A stretch of 64,000 nucleotides of DNA. Source: Mesorhizobium sp. (GTDB lineage Bacteria; Pseudomonadota; Alphaproteobacteria; Rhizobiales; Rhizobiaceae). The notes beneath the pieces were generated by a model, which ran no database searches, was not told the DNA's origin, and saw only the letters and a list, made by a program, of their open reading frames with translations. Made by a program: the position numbers and the translations under genes. Below, one piece after another: positions 28,211 through 36,305 of the stretch. The stretch's first letter is position 1. Each line of letters starts with the position of its first letter. The DNA lies in the NCBI GenBank assembly GCA_019635735.1, contig JAHBYX010000008.1, positions 238,288 through 302,287 on the forward strand, read 5' to 3'.

Positions 28211-29347
28211 ATGAGAAGACTTCTACAGTTCACCACCGCCATCGGGGCGCTCGCCCTGTCGGCGCAACTCGCCCTCGCCGGACCCAACATCGTCTCCGGC
28301 CCCGGGGCCGATCCGGAATGCTTCGCGCCGTGGTCGGCGGACACCAAATACATGCAGTGGGAGGCCAAGCCCGGCCCCTACCGGATCGCGATCGTCAACG
28401 GCTTCGTCGGCAACACCTGGCGCATCCAGATGATCAAGACGGCAAAGGCCTATGCCGAGGATCCGGCCATCAAGGACAAGATCAAGGAGTTCAAGGTCGT
28501 CTCGACCGGCACCGACGCGCCGGCGCAGCTCGGCGCCATCGAGGACTTCATCAACCAGGGCTTCGACGCCATCGTCACCATCGCCGTCTCGCCCGACGGC
28601 TTCGACCGCGTCATCCGGCTCGCCGACAAGAACAACGTGGTCATCGTGCCCTTCGACAACGTGCTCGACACAGATGCCGTCATGCAGGTCAACGAGGACC
28701 AGCTGAAGATGGGCCGCATGTGGGCCGAGTTCGTCATCAACGAGTTGAAGGCCAAGGGCGTGACGTCCGGCAAGATCCTCGAGGTGCGCGGCCTGCCGGG
28801 CAACTCCGTCGACCGCGACCGCTCGATCGGCATCAACGAGGTCTTCAAGGCCAATGGCGGCCCCTGGGACATCGTCCAGGTGGTCGGCAACTGGGACGAC
28901 GGCACCACCCAGAAGGTCGTGGCCGACGCCATCGCCGTGCACGGCAAGTTCGAGGCGGTCGTCGGCCAGGGCGGGTCGAACGGCGTGATCCAGGCGCTCA
29001 AGGACGCGGGCCACGCCTGGGTGCCGGTCGCCGGCGAGTCCGAGAACGGCTTCCGCAAGGCGATTGCCAAGCATTCGGCTGAAGGGCTGAAGGGCATTTC
29101 CATCGGCCAGTCGCCGGGCCTCGTCGCCATCGCCATGAAGGCGGCGGTTGCGGCGCTGGAGGGTCAGGTCATGCCGCAGCTCATCTCCGTGCCGCTGCCG
29201 GTCGCCACCTACGACCAGCTGAAGGACGGCGAGAACTTCTGGAGCGACCTGCCCGACAACTTCTTCACGGTGAACGAGTTTCCGCCCTGCGGCGTGAACA
29301 TCTCCGGCCCGGCGATCATGTCGAAGTCCGAAGAAGACGTGAAGTAG
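28211..29347 (+). CDS. Sugar ABC transporter binding protein (transporter 5)
   Basis: A 378-residue periplasmic binding protein with a Sec signal (MRRLLQFTTAIGALALSAQLALA). ATG at 28211 has GGGAGGAACAGG upstream. Core blocks NGFVGNTWRIQMIKTAKAYA, GFDAIVTIAVSPDGFDRVI and VVGQGGSNGVIQAL fit the longer (~370 residue) CUT2 receptor group. The mature protein has a cysteine-containing segment (PECFAPW) near its start. First gene of transporter 5, followed by a strong hairpin. Confidence 0.88.
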   Translation: MRRLLQFTTAIGALALSAQLALAGPNIVSGPGADPECFAPWSADTKYMQWEAKPGPYRIAIVNGFVGNTWRIQMIKTAKAYAEDPAIKDKIKEFKVVSTGTDAPAQLGAIEDFINQGFDAIVTIAVSPDGFDRVIRLADKNNVVIVPFDNVLDTDAVMQVNEDQLKMGRMWAEFVINELKAKGVTSGKILEVRGLPGNSVDRDRSIGINEVFKANGGPWDIVQVVGNWDDGTTQKVVADAIAVHGKFEAVVGQGGSNGVIQALKDAGHAWVPVAGESENGFRKAIAKHSAEGLKGISIGQSPGLVAIAMKAAVAALEGQVMPQLISVPLPVATYDQLKDGENFWSDLPDNFFTVNEFPPCGVNISGPAIMSKSEEDVK

Positions 29348-29363
29348 ACGAACGCGTCATCCC

Positions 29364-29388
29364 CGGCCCCGCCCTCGCGGCGGGGCCG
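29364..29388. promoter_or_regulatory. GC hairpin after the transporter-5 binding-protein gene
   Basis: A perfect 10-bp stem CGGCCCCGCC / GGCGGGGCCG with a 5-nt loop, in the 69-bp gap before the ATPase gene. No U-run follows, so partial attenuation or mRNA protection is more likely than termination. Confidence 0.6.
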
Positions 29389-29416
29389 ATCCTTCCTCGC
29401 AGACCGTGACGCCCGC

Positions 29417-30940
29417 ATGTCCCAGCCAATCGTCGAATACCGCGGAATCTCGAAATACTTCGCCGGGGTGAGGGCGCTGGAGAAGGTCGATTTCTCCTGC
29501 CGCGCAGGCTCCATCCACGGCGTGCTCGGCGAGAACGGCGCGGGCAAGTCGACCCTCATCAAGATCATGGCGGGCGTGCTGCGCCCCGATGCCGGCGAGA
29601 TGCTTTTGGACGGGCGTCCTGTCTCGTTTGCCGAACCGCAGGCGGCGGCCGATGCCGGCATCGTCTGCATGTTCCAGGAACTGTCGCTGGTGCCGGACCT
29701 CTCCGTCGCCGACAATATCTCGATCGCGCGCCCGCCGCGCCGCTTCGGGCTGATCGACCGCCGCGCCCAGGTGGCGCGGGCGGAAGCGCTGCTGGCGCGG
29801 GTCCGCTGCGAGGACATCGATCCGAATGCGCTGGTGCGCGAACTGTCGCTGTCGCGGCGCCAGATGGTGGAGATCGCCAAGGCGCTCGGCCGCGACCCGA
29901 AAGTGCTGATCCTCGACGAGGCGACCTCGGCGCTGACCGCGCGCGACGTGCAGACCGTCTACGACCTGCTCGCCGAACTGAAGGCGCAGGGCGTCGCGAG
30001 CCTGTTCATCTCGCACCGCATGCACGAGGTCGATCAGCTCTGCGACACGCTGTCGGTGTTCCGCAACGGCCGGCACATCGAGACCTTCGCCAAGGGCGAC
30101 AAGAGCGAGCGCGACATCGTCCGGCTGATGATCGGCCGCGACGTGGAGGCCCAGTTCCCCCCGAAGCCGGCTCCGGTTCCGGCGGCGGAGCGCGGCGCGC
30201 CGCTCCTCTCCGTCCAGGGGCTCGCGTGGCAGAACCGGCTGAACGGCATCGACCTCGCCGTCCACCCCGGCGAGATCGTCGGCCTCGGCGGCCTCGACGG
30301 CCAGGGCCAGAAGGAACTCCTGCTGGCGCTGTTCGGCGTGTTGCGCGACGTCGAGGGCGCGGTCGTGATCGGCGGCAGGAAGGGAATCCCCGGTTCGCCG
30401 GCAGCCGCCAGGTCCGGCCGCACCCGCATCGCCCTCGTGCCCGAGGACCGCAAGACCGAGGGCCTGATGCTCGCCATGCCGATTGCCGACAACCTGCTGG
30501 CCGCGTCCTTCGCCCGCATCTCGCGCGGGCCTTTCATCGATCCCGCGCGCGCCCGCAAGGCGGTCGACGATGGTATCGAGCGGCTGCGCATCAAGACCGG
30601 CTCGGCGTCCGACCCGGTCATGACTCTCTCGGGCGGCAACCAGCAGAAGGTCGTCATCGCCAAGTGGCTGATGATCGATCCCGACATCGTCCTGCTCAAC
30701 GACCCGACGCGCGGCATCGACGTCGGCACCAAGCAGGAGATCTACCGGCTGATGCGCGAGCTCGCCAATGCCGGCAAGGCGATCCTGTTCTATTCGTCCG
30801 ACTATGCAGAGCTGATCGGCTGCTGCGATCGCGTCTCGGTGCTCTATGGCGGCCGCGTCGTCAGCGAGAAGGAAGGCGACCAGCTGACCGAGGAGGGGTT
30901 GATCGCCGCCTCGCTCAATATCGATGTCGAGGCCGCCTGA
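29417..30940 (+). CDS. Sugar ABC transporter, double-domain ATPase (transporter 5)
   Basis: A 507-residue RbsA-type ATPase. Domain 1: Walker A GENGAGKST and Walker B VLILDEATSAL (DEAT instead of the usual DEPT). Domain 2: signature LSGGNQQKVVIAK, but Walker B reads VLLNDPTRGID, so the usual Asp-Glu pair is Asn-Asp, and its Walker A is degenerate (GLDGQGQKEL). Hydrolysis probably rests on domain 1. The stop overlaps the permease start by one base (TGATG). Confidence 0.9.
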   Translation: MSQPIVEYRGISKYFAGVRALEKVDFSCRAGSIHGVLGENGAGKSTLIKIMAGVLRPDAGEMLLDGRPVSFAEPQAAADAGIVCMFQELSLVPDLSVADNISIARPPRRFGLIDRRAQVARAEALLARVRCEDIDPNALVRELSLSRRQMVEIAKALGRDPKVLILDEATSALTARDVQTVYDLLAELKAQGVASLFISHRMHEVDQLCDTLSVFRNGRHIETFAKGDKSERDIVRLMIGRDVEAQFPPKPAPVPAAERGAPLLSVQGLAWQNRLNGIDLAVHPGEIVGLGGLDGQGQKELLLALFGVLRDVEGAVVIGGRKGIPGSPAAARSGRTRIALVPEDRKTEGLMLAMPIADNLLAASFARISRGPFIDPARARKAVDDGIERLRIKTGSASDPVMTLSGGNQQKVVIAKWLMIDPDIVLLNDPTRGIDVGTKQEIYRLMRELANAGKAILFYSSDYAELIGCCDRVSVLYGGRVVSEKEGDQLTEEGLIAASLNIDVEAA

Positions 30941-31986
30941 TGCACCAGCCTGCTTGGAAGAGGTGGCTGCAGCAGAACCTCGGCTTCGCCTCCGCGCTCC
31001 TGCTGCTTTTGACGATCTACCTCGTCTACAACATGCTGCATCCGCGCGGCTTCTCCTCCGCCGTCGCGGTGCAGAACGCCAACGAGACCGCGGCGATCGC
31101 CTTCGTCGCCATGGCGCAGACGATCCCCGTGCTGATGGGCGGACTCGACCTGTCGGTCGGGGCGGTAATGACGCTGACCAATTGCATTGCATCCGAATTC
31201 GTCAACGGCTCGCCTGCCGAGATCGTCTTCGGCATGATCGCAACGCTGCTGGCGGGCACGGCCTTCGGCCTGGCCAACGGGCTGATCGTCGTCTACGGGC
31301 GCATCCAGCCGATCATCGCGACGCTGGCCACCGGCGCCATCGCCATCGGCCTGGCGCTCATCGTGCGGCCGAAGCCCGGCGGCGATGTCGACGGCGACCT
31401 CGGCTGGGCGCTCACCAATTCGGTCTGGGATTTCGCCGACACCTACGGCCTTGCCGATGGCGGCGACGCCTGGTGGCTCAGGCCCTTCGCCGACATTCCC
31501 ATGCCTCTGATCATCGTTATCCTGGTGACCGTTCTCGTCTGGGTGCCGTTCCGCCGCTCCGTCACCGGACGCACCGTCTATGCGATCGGCTCGGCGGAGG
31601 GGGCCGCCTTCATGTCGGGCCTGCCCATCGCGCGTGCCAAGATCGCGGCCTTCACGCTTGCCGGTTTCTTCGCCGCCTGCGGCGGGCTCTACCTCGCGAT
31701 CCAGACCTCGTCGGGCAATGCCGATCTCCAGCAGGCCGGCGCCTACACGCTCAACTCCATCGCCGCCGTCGTGCTCGGCGGCACGTCCCTGCTCGGCGGC
31801 ATCGGCGGAGCGGTCGCGAGCCTCGTCGGTGCGGCCATCCTGCGCGTCATCTCCTTCTATTTCCGCATCCTCGACATCGACCCGCTGCTGCAGCCGCTGA
31901 TCGAAGGCCTGGTCCTGTTGATTGCCGTGTCCTTCGGCGCGATCCGCACCTTGCGGGTCAAGAACAAGCTCGATCTGTTCAGGTAG
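30940..31986 (+). CDS. Sugar ABC transporter permease (transporter 5, first permease)
   Basis: A 348-residue RbsC-like permease starting at the ATG that overlaps the ATPase stop. It has the VLMGGLDLSVGAVMT and VLGGTSLLGGIG blocks. A non-membrane insert (about 145-185, DVDGDLGWALTNSVWDFADTYG) lies in the middle. It is followed after 6 bp by a second permease, so a heterodimer is likely. Confidence 0.9.
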   Translation: MHQPAWKRWLQQNLGFASALLLLLTIYLVYNMLHPRGFSSAVAVQNANETAAIAFVAMAQTIPVLMGGLDLSVGAVMTLTNCIASEFVNGSPAEIVFGMIATLLAGTAFGLANGLIVVYGRIQPIIATLATGAIAIGLALIVRPKPGGDVDGDLGWALTNSVWDFADTYGLADGGDAWWLRPFADIPMPLIIVILVTVLVWVPFRRSVTGRTVYAIGSAEGAAFMSGLPIARAKIAAFTLAGFFAACGGLYLAIQTSSGNADLQQAGAYTLNSIAAVVLGGTSLLGGIGGAVASLVGAAILRVISFYFRILDIDPLLQPLIEGLVLLIAVSFGAIRTLRVKNKLDLFR

Positions 31987-31992
31987 CCCGCC

Positions 31993-32943
31993 ATGCGCCT
32001 CGCCGTCTCGCCGGAAAACAAGCCGATCCTCATCGCCTCCCTTTTCGTGGTGGCGATCCTCTTCGCCGGCACCGCCTACACGCTGTCGACCACCGGCACC
32101 GCGCCGCTGCTGTCGCCCGGCTATCTCCTGCAGCAGCTGCAGACCGGCTCCTTCCTCGGCATCTGTGCGGCCGGCATGATGATGGTCATCCTGCTCGGCC
32201 ACATCGACCTGTCGGTACCGTGGACGCTGACCGCGGCGGCGATGACGGCGACGGCGGTCGGCGGCGAATGGGCGCTGCCCACCGCGCTCGCCGTCGGGCT
32301 CTCGGTCGGCCTTCTCAACGGCTTCGGCGTCGCCTTCCTGCGCATCCCCTCGATGATCTTCACGCTCGGCGTCGACACCGTGCTGCGCGGCCTGATGGTC
32401 GCCCAGACCGGCGGTTTCGCGCCGCAAGATTCGGCGACGCCGCTGATGCTCTACCTCGCCAAGGAGCGCATCCTCGGCATCCCCGTGGCGATCTTCGTCT
32501 GGGCCGCGACCTCGATCGTCATCGCCGTGATCCTGACCCGCACCGGCTTCGGCCGCTCGATCTACGCCACCGGCTCGCGCGAGGCGGCGGCCTTCCTGTC
32601 CGGCATACGCACCCGCCTCGTGATCGTCGGCGCCTTCGTCGTCTCCGGCCTGTGCGCGGCGACCGCCGGCATCCTGCTCGCCGGCTATTCCGCCAAGGCC
32701 TACCAGGGCATGGGCAACAGCTTCCTCCTGCCGGCCATCGCTGCGGTCGTGCTCGGCGGCACCCACATTCTCGGCGGCCGTGGACGCTATGCCGGCACGG
32801 TCGTCGGCGTCGTCCTCATCGTCCTGCTCAACTCGGTCCTGTCGATCATGCAGATGCCCGAAGCCGGCCGGCAGATCATCTATGGCGCCGTCATCATCGG
32901 CATGCTGCTGGTCTACGGCCGGAACCAGCGCGTGACCTCGTAA
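31993..32943 (+). CDS. Sugar ABC transporter permease (transporter 5, second permease)
   Basis: A 316-residue permease of the same family with GHIDLSVPWTLT in place of the usual GIDLSVG block, and VLGGTHILGGRG near the C-terminus. It ends the transporter-5 operon and is convergent with the L,D-transpeptidase gene 15 bp away. Confidence 0.9.
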   Translation: MRLAVSPENKPILIASLFVVAILFAGTAYTLSTTGTAPLLSPGYLLQQLQTGSFLGICAAGMMMVILLGHIDLSVPWTLTAAAMTATAVGGEWALPTALAVGLSVGLLNGFGVAFLRIPSMIFTLGVDTVLRGLMVAQTGGFAPQDSATPLMLYLAKERILGIPVAIFVWAATSIVIAVILTRTGFGRSIYATGSREAAAFLSGIRTRLVIVGAFVVSGLCAATAGILLAGYSAKAYQGMGNSFLLPAIAAVVLGGTHILGGRGRYAGTVVGVVLIVLLNSVLSIMQMPEAGRQIIYGAVIIGMLLVYGRNQRVTS

Positions 32944-32958
32944 GCCGACATCGTCGCG

Positions 32959-33393
32959 TCATTGGGAGATCGCGATGATCGTCGATCCAGCCCCATAATC
33001 CCTGACCAGGCCGAACAGGACGCGGGCATTGTCGGGGTGGAGCCGGACGCATCCGTGCGATACCGGGCGACCAAGGGACCTGATCTCCGTCGTGCCGTGA
33101 ATGGCGTAGCCGCCATGAAAGAAGATCGAGTGCGGCATGGGCGCGTTGTCGTATTTGCGCGAATACCACACCCGCTCCAGCCGGATCGGACGGAAGCGGC
33201 CGATCGGTGTGCGATAGCCCCGACGGGCGGTCGACACCGGCCATGTGTAGGCGGGAATGCCGTCGACCTCGACGGTCATGATCTGTTCGGAAAGGTCGAT
33301 CCGCACACCGAGTTCGGCGGCCTCGCCTGCGAGCGGCCGCAACAATGCAGACGCAAGGCCAATCGCAACGACCAGAAAACGTACGATTTCCAT
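32959..33393 (-). CDS. L,D-transpeptidase (YkuD domain)
   Basis: A 144-residue exported enzyme with an N-terminal signal peptide (about 1-27) and a YkuD catalytic domain: H99 in YAIHG and the SHGCVRLH motif with H113 and catalytic C115. Such enzymes crosslink peptidoglycan 3-3 or attach lipoproteins. It is nearly all catalytic domain, without a LysM module. GGGGAGGAG precedes the start. A FixK/FNR-like box centred about 70 bp upstream suggests low-oxygen control. Confidence 0.9.
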   Translation of the reverse strand: MEIVRFLVVAIGLASALLRPLAGEAAELGVRIDLSEQIMTVEVDGIPAYTWPVSTARRGYRTPIGRFRPIRLERVWYSRKYDNAPMPHSIFFHGGYAIHGTTEIRSLGRPVSHGCVRLHPDNARVLFGLVRDYGAGSTIIAISQ

Positions 33394-33455
33394 CTCCTCC
33401 CCAAACGAGCCGGTATGACTTCTCTTTTTGATGGAGATCGCGGCGGCGTGCCGCC

Positions 33456-33469
33456 TTGATTCAGATCAG
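33456..33469. promoter_or_regulatory. FixK/FNR-like box upstream of the L,D-transpeptidase gene
   Basis: TTGATTCAGATCAG, one mismatch to TTGAT-N4-ATCAA. A start site 41.5 bp from its centre would lie at about 33421, leaving a 28-nt leader before the transpeptidase ATG, as expected for a class II FNR/FixK promoter. The 33394-33728 gap holds this box and the next one, and no gene that I can support. Confidence 0.5.
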
Positions 33470-33584
33470 TTTTCCATCCTCGCCGCCCCGAAAGCCGTGC
33501 CCCACGCTCGCCACCGCTCGCAAGTCCGCGGCGTCCATCCGCCAAACGCAGGAAGGTTCGGGCGCCGGCGCCTCCCGCATTCCT

Positions 33585-33598
33585 TGACGCGGATCAAT
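33585..33598. promoter_or_regulatory. FixK/FNR-like box upstream of the hydrolase-phosphoribosyltransferase pair
   Basis: TTGACGCGGATCAA matches the TTGA-N6-TCAA consensus. It is identical to the box at 35117-35130. It lies 131 bp before the hydrolase ATG, implying a leader near 96 nt if the site is class II. Confidence 0.6.
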
Positions 33599-33728
33599 GC
33601 GCCGCGAGGCTGCGGCTGAATGAATGGTGCAAGGTTGAGCAGACGGGATTCCCAATGGTCGGCGCGGATTCCCCGACGCGCGACCCTCGGAGCCCTAACC
33701 CGATCTCGACCGGCAGTGGCTGTGCACC

Positions 33729-34430
33729 ATGAGCAAAAGTGACACCCGCCAACACGCAGACCGGCCGGACACCCCGACCCGGACCGTCGACGTATCTATG
33801 CCTCCCGTCGGGCTGCCGGGCTCGCTGTGCCTTCCCCCCGCGCCGCGCGCCGTTGTGGTCTTCGCCCATGGCAGCGGCTCCAGCCGGTTGAGCCCCCGCA
33901 ACGTCTATGTCGCCGAGGCGCTCAATCGCCGCGGAATCGCCACCCTGCTGTTCGACCTCCTGACGTCGGACGAGGAGGCGGATCGCGCCAATGTCTTCGA
34001 CATCCCCTTGCTTGCCGACCGCCTGATCTCGGCCCTGTCCTGGATATCCGATGCGCCGGAGACGGCGGGGCTGAAGATCGGACTGTTCGGCGCCAGCACG
34101 GGCGCTGCCGCCGCCCTCGTTGCCGCCGCGTCGCTCGGCGACCAGATCGGCGCCGTGGTATCGCGCGGCGGGCGGCCGGACCTGGCCGACGCGGCGCTCG
34201 AGGAGGTCCACGCGCCGACCCTCCTGATCGTCGGCGGAAACGATCGCGAAGTTCTCGCGCTCAACCGGCAAGCGCTGGCGCGCCTTCCGGCTGCGAGCGA
34301 ACTGCGGATCATCCCCGGCGCCAGCCACCTCTTTCCGGAACCCGGCGCGCTCGACGCGGTCGTGGCCGAAGCGTGCGCCTGGTTCCAGCAGCACCTGATT
34401 GCACCGTCAGGCTCTCGACCGGGAGATTGA
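33729..34430 (+). CDS. Alpha/beta hydrolase, dienelactone-hydrolase-like
   Basis: A 233-residue alpha/beta hydrolase. Oxyanion region VFAHGSGSSR (44-53), nucleophile S123 in GASTG, Asp in VGGND and His in GASHLF. The first ~20 residues are polar and likely disordered. The substrate is unknown. The phosphoribosyltransferase gene starts 4 bp after its stop, so the two form one transcript; this pairing recurs in alphaproteobacteria as I recall. A FixK-type box lies upstream. Confidence 0.8.
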   Translation: MSKSDTRQHADRPDTPTRTVDVSMPPVGLPGSLCLPPAPRAVVVFAHGSGSSRLSPRNVYVAEALNRRGIATLLFDLLTSDEEADRANVFDIPLLADRLISALSWISDAPETAGLKIGLFGASTGAAAALVAAASLGDQIGAVVSRGGRPDLADAALEEVHAPTLLIVGGNDREVLALNRQALARLPAASELRIIPGASHLFPEPGALDAVVAEACAWFQQHLIAPSGSRPGD

Positions 34431-34433
34431 CCC

Positions 34434-35120
34434 ATGCCCTTCGACGACCGTTCCGAAGCCGGTTTGCGTCTTGCGGAAGCGCTCGAGCGCTATCGCGGCA
34501 AGAATGCGGTGGTTCTGGCCCTGCCGCGCGGCGGCGTCCCGGTCGCGGCGGAGGTAGCGGCGTTTCTCGATGCGCCTCTCGACCTGCTCCTCGTGCGCAA
34601 GATCGGAGTGCCCTCCCAACCCGAACTCGCCATGGGCGCGGTCATCGACGGCAACAGTCCCCTCGTGGTCCGCAATGAGGACATCATCCGCCACGCCCTC
34701 GTCTCGGAGAAAGAATTCGACGCGGCCTGCCGGGCGGAACTCGCCGAGATCGAGCGTCGGCGCCGCGCCTATGTCGGCGATCGGCCGCCGGTCGATGTCG
34801 AAGGAAAGGTCGCGATCGTCGTTGATGACGGCATCGCGACGGGCGCGACCATCCGGGCCGCGATCGGCGGCCTCCGGCGCCGCAAGCCGTCAAGCATCGT
34901 CCTGGCGGTCCCTGTCGCGCCGCCGGATACGATCGAGGCGCTGAGGAACGAGGCCGACGACGTGGTCTGCCTCGAGGAGCCGGCCTACTTTCACGCGATC
35001 GGCCTCTATTATCACGACTTCCGGCAGCTGAAGGACCAGGACGTGGTCGCTCTCATGGAGGCCGCGCGGGCGAGGGTGACTGGCGGACAAACGGCGGGCA
35101 CCCCTCCACGTCCCTCTTGA
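34434..35120 (+). CDS. Phosphoribosyltransferase-domain protein
   Basis: A 228-residue protein with a type I phosphoribosyltransferase fold. The PRPP-binding motif VAIVVDDGIATGAT spans about 127-139, and the N-terminal LALPRGGVPVA loop is present. The central hood (about 95-120, AACRAELAEIERRRRAYVGDRPP) is charged. Its nucleobase partner is unknown. GGGAGATTGACCC precedes the start. It is followed by a PRPP-synthetase-like gene, so donor synthesis and use may be linked. Confidence 0.82.
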   Translation: MPFDDRSEAGLRLAEALERYRGKNAVVLALPRGGVPVAAEVAAFLDAPLDLLLVRKIGVPSQPELAMGAVIDGNSPLVVRNEDIIRHALVSEKEFDAACRAELAEIERRRRAYVGDRPPVDVEGKVAIVVDDGIATGATIRAAIGGLRRRKPSSIVLAVPVAPPDTIEALRNEADDVVCLEEPAYFHAIGLYYHDFRQLKDQDVVALMEAARARVTGGQTAGTPPRPS

Positions 35121-35130
35121 CGCGGATCAA
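35117..35130. promoter_or_regulatory. FixK/FNR-like box upstream of the PRPP-synthetase-like gene
   Basis: TTGACGCGGATCAA, identical to 33585-33598, overlapping the end of the phosphoribosyltransferase gene. A class II start site would fall near 35165, which implies a very short or absent leader for the next gene or a start at its second ATG (35163). Confidence 0.55.
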
Positions 35131-35147
35131 CCGATCCATGGCGGAAC

Positions 35148-36140
35148 ATGCTAGTGAAAGACATGCGCTTCTTCGCGTTGAACGATACGGCGGAATTGGG
35201 CGCCGCAACGGCGCAGGCCCTGCGGGTGCCCCTCGACCCGCATGAGGAGCGGGATTTCGAAGACGGCGAGCACAAGGCGCGTCCGCTCGTCAGCGTGCGC
35301 GGCAAGGATGTCTACGTGCTGCAGAGCCTCGCCGGCGGCGGCGGCGCGTCCGTCAACGACAAGCTGTGCAAGCTCTTGTTCTTCCTGGCGACATGCCGCG
35401 AAAACGGCGCGGCGCGCGTGACGGCGGTCGTTCCCTACCTCGCCTATGCGCGCAAGGAACGGCAGACCAAGGCGCGCGATCCCGTCACCACGCGCTATGT
35501 CGCGCAACTGTTCGAGGCGGTCGGCACCAGCCGCATCGTCACGCTCGACGTTCACAATTTCGCGGCGTTCCAGAACGCCTTCCGGTGCGAGAGCATCCAT
35601 CTCGACACCCGCAGGCTCTTCGTGCCGGCCATGCGCCGGTTGGGCGGCCCGCGCGTGACCGTCTTCTCCCCGGATGGCGGCGGCGTGAAACGCGCACAAC
35701 TGCTCAAGGAAATGTACGAAAGCGAGTCCGGAACGGAGGCAGGGTTCGGCTTCATGGAGAAACGCCGAAGCCGGGGCGTCGTGTCGGGTGACCTTTTCGC
35801 CGGCGACGTGGCCGGTTCCACCGTGTTCATCGTCGACGACATGATCAGCTCGGGCGGGACCATGCTTCGGGCCGCGCTCGCCTGCCGCGAACGCGGGGCC
35901 AGTTCCGTCTATGCCATCGCTGCGCACGGGCTGTTCGGCAAGGGCGCCGCTGCCCTGTTCGACAGCCCCGCCATCGACCGCATCATCGTCACCGACAGCG
36001 CCGCTTCGGCGGCGCGGGCCAAGGCCGACCATCCTGCGGCGCGGCTGGACATCGTTTCGGTCGGCCCGCTGATCGGCGAGGCCATCCGACGCCTCCATTC
36101 GAACGCTTCAATGTCCGAGCTGCTCGGAATCGAGGATTAG
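35148..36140 (+). CDS. Ribose-phosphate pyrophosphokinase-like protein
   Basis: A 330-residue PRPP-synthetase-family protein. It has the two-domain layout, a catalytic flexible loop (YARKERQTKARDPVTTRYVAQLFEAVG), DVHNFAAFQNAF in place of the usual DLHAxQIQGFF, and a PRPP site FIVDDMISSGGTM. These changes suggest a divergent paralogue rather than the housekeeping enzyme. ATG at 35148 or 35163 could start it; neither has a strong ribosome site, and the second aligns better with the family start and the FixK box. Confidence 0.82.
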   Translation: MLVKDMRFFALNDTAELGAATAQALRVPLDPHEERDFEDGEHKARPLVSVRGKDVYVLQSLAGGGGASVNDKLCKLLFFLATCRENGAARVTAVVPYLAYARKERQTKARDPVTTRYVAQLFEAVGTSRIVTLDVHNFAAFQNAFRCESIHLDTRRLFVPAMRRLGGPRVTVFSPDGGGVKRAQLLKEMYESESGTEAGFGFMEKRRSRGVVSGDLFAGDVAGSTVFIVDDMISSGGTMLRAALACRERGASSVYAIAAHGLFGKGAAALFDSPAIDRIIVTDSAASAARAKADHPAARLDIVSVGPLIGEAIRRLHSNASMSELLGIED

Positions 36141-36304
36141 ACCAAGATGAGGCCGGATTGAACCGGTTCTGCCGGAGGGAATTCGGGCCAAGGTCGAGGT
36201 CTTCGGTGAAGGCCGTGCTGGTGGCACGGCCAAGTCCGAAGACCGGTGGATTTGGCCCGAATTCACCCGGCAGAACCGGGTCAATCCGGCCCCATCTTGG
36301 TCTA
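36138..36304. repeat. Long intergenic palindrome (RIME-like) between convergent genes
   Basis: A 167-bp imperfect inverted repeat fills the whole space between two convergent genes. Arms of about 78 bp match strongly (outer ends TAGACCAAGATG and CATCTTGGTCTA; inner arms GGCCGTGC and GCACGGCC) around a short TGGTG loop. Its outer base supplies the stop codon of the PRPP-synthetase gene. Such GC-rich palindromes resemble the intergenic mosaic elements (RIME) of rhizobia; it could also serve as a two-way terminator. Confidence 0.75.
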
Positions 36305-36305
36305 T

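Noticed and set aside
29357..31192. 611-codon minus-strand frame over transporter 5
   Set aside because: Antisense to clear ATPase and permease genes.
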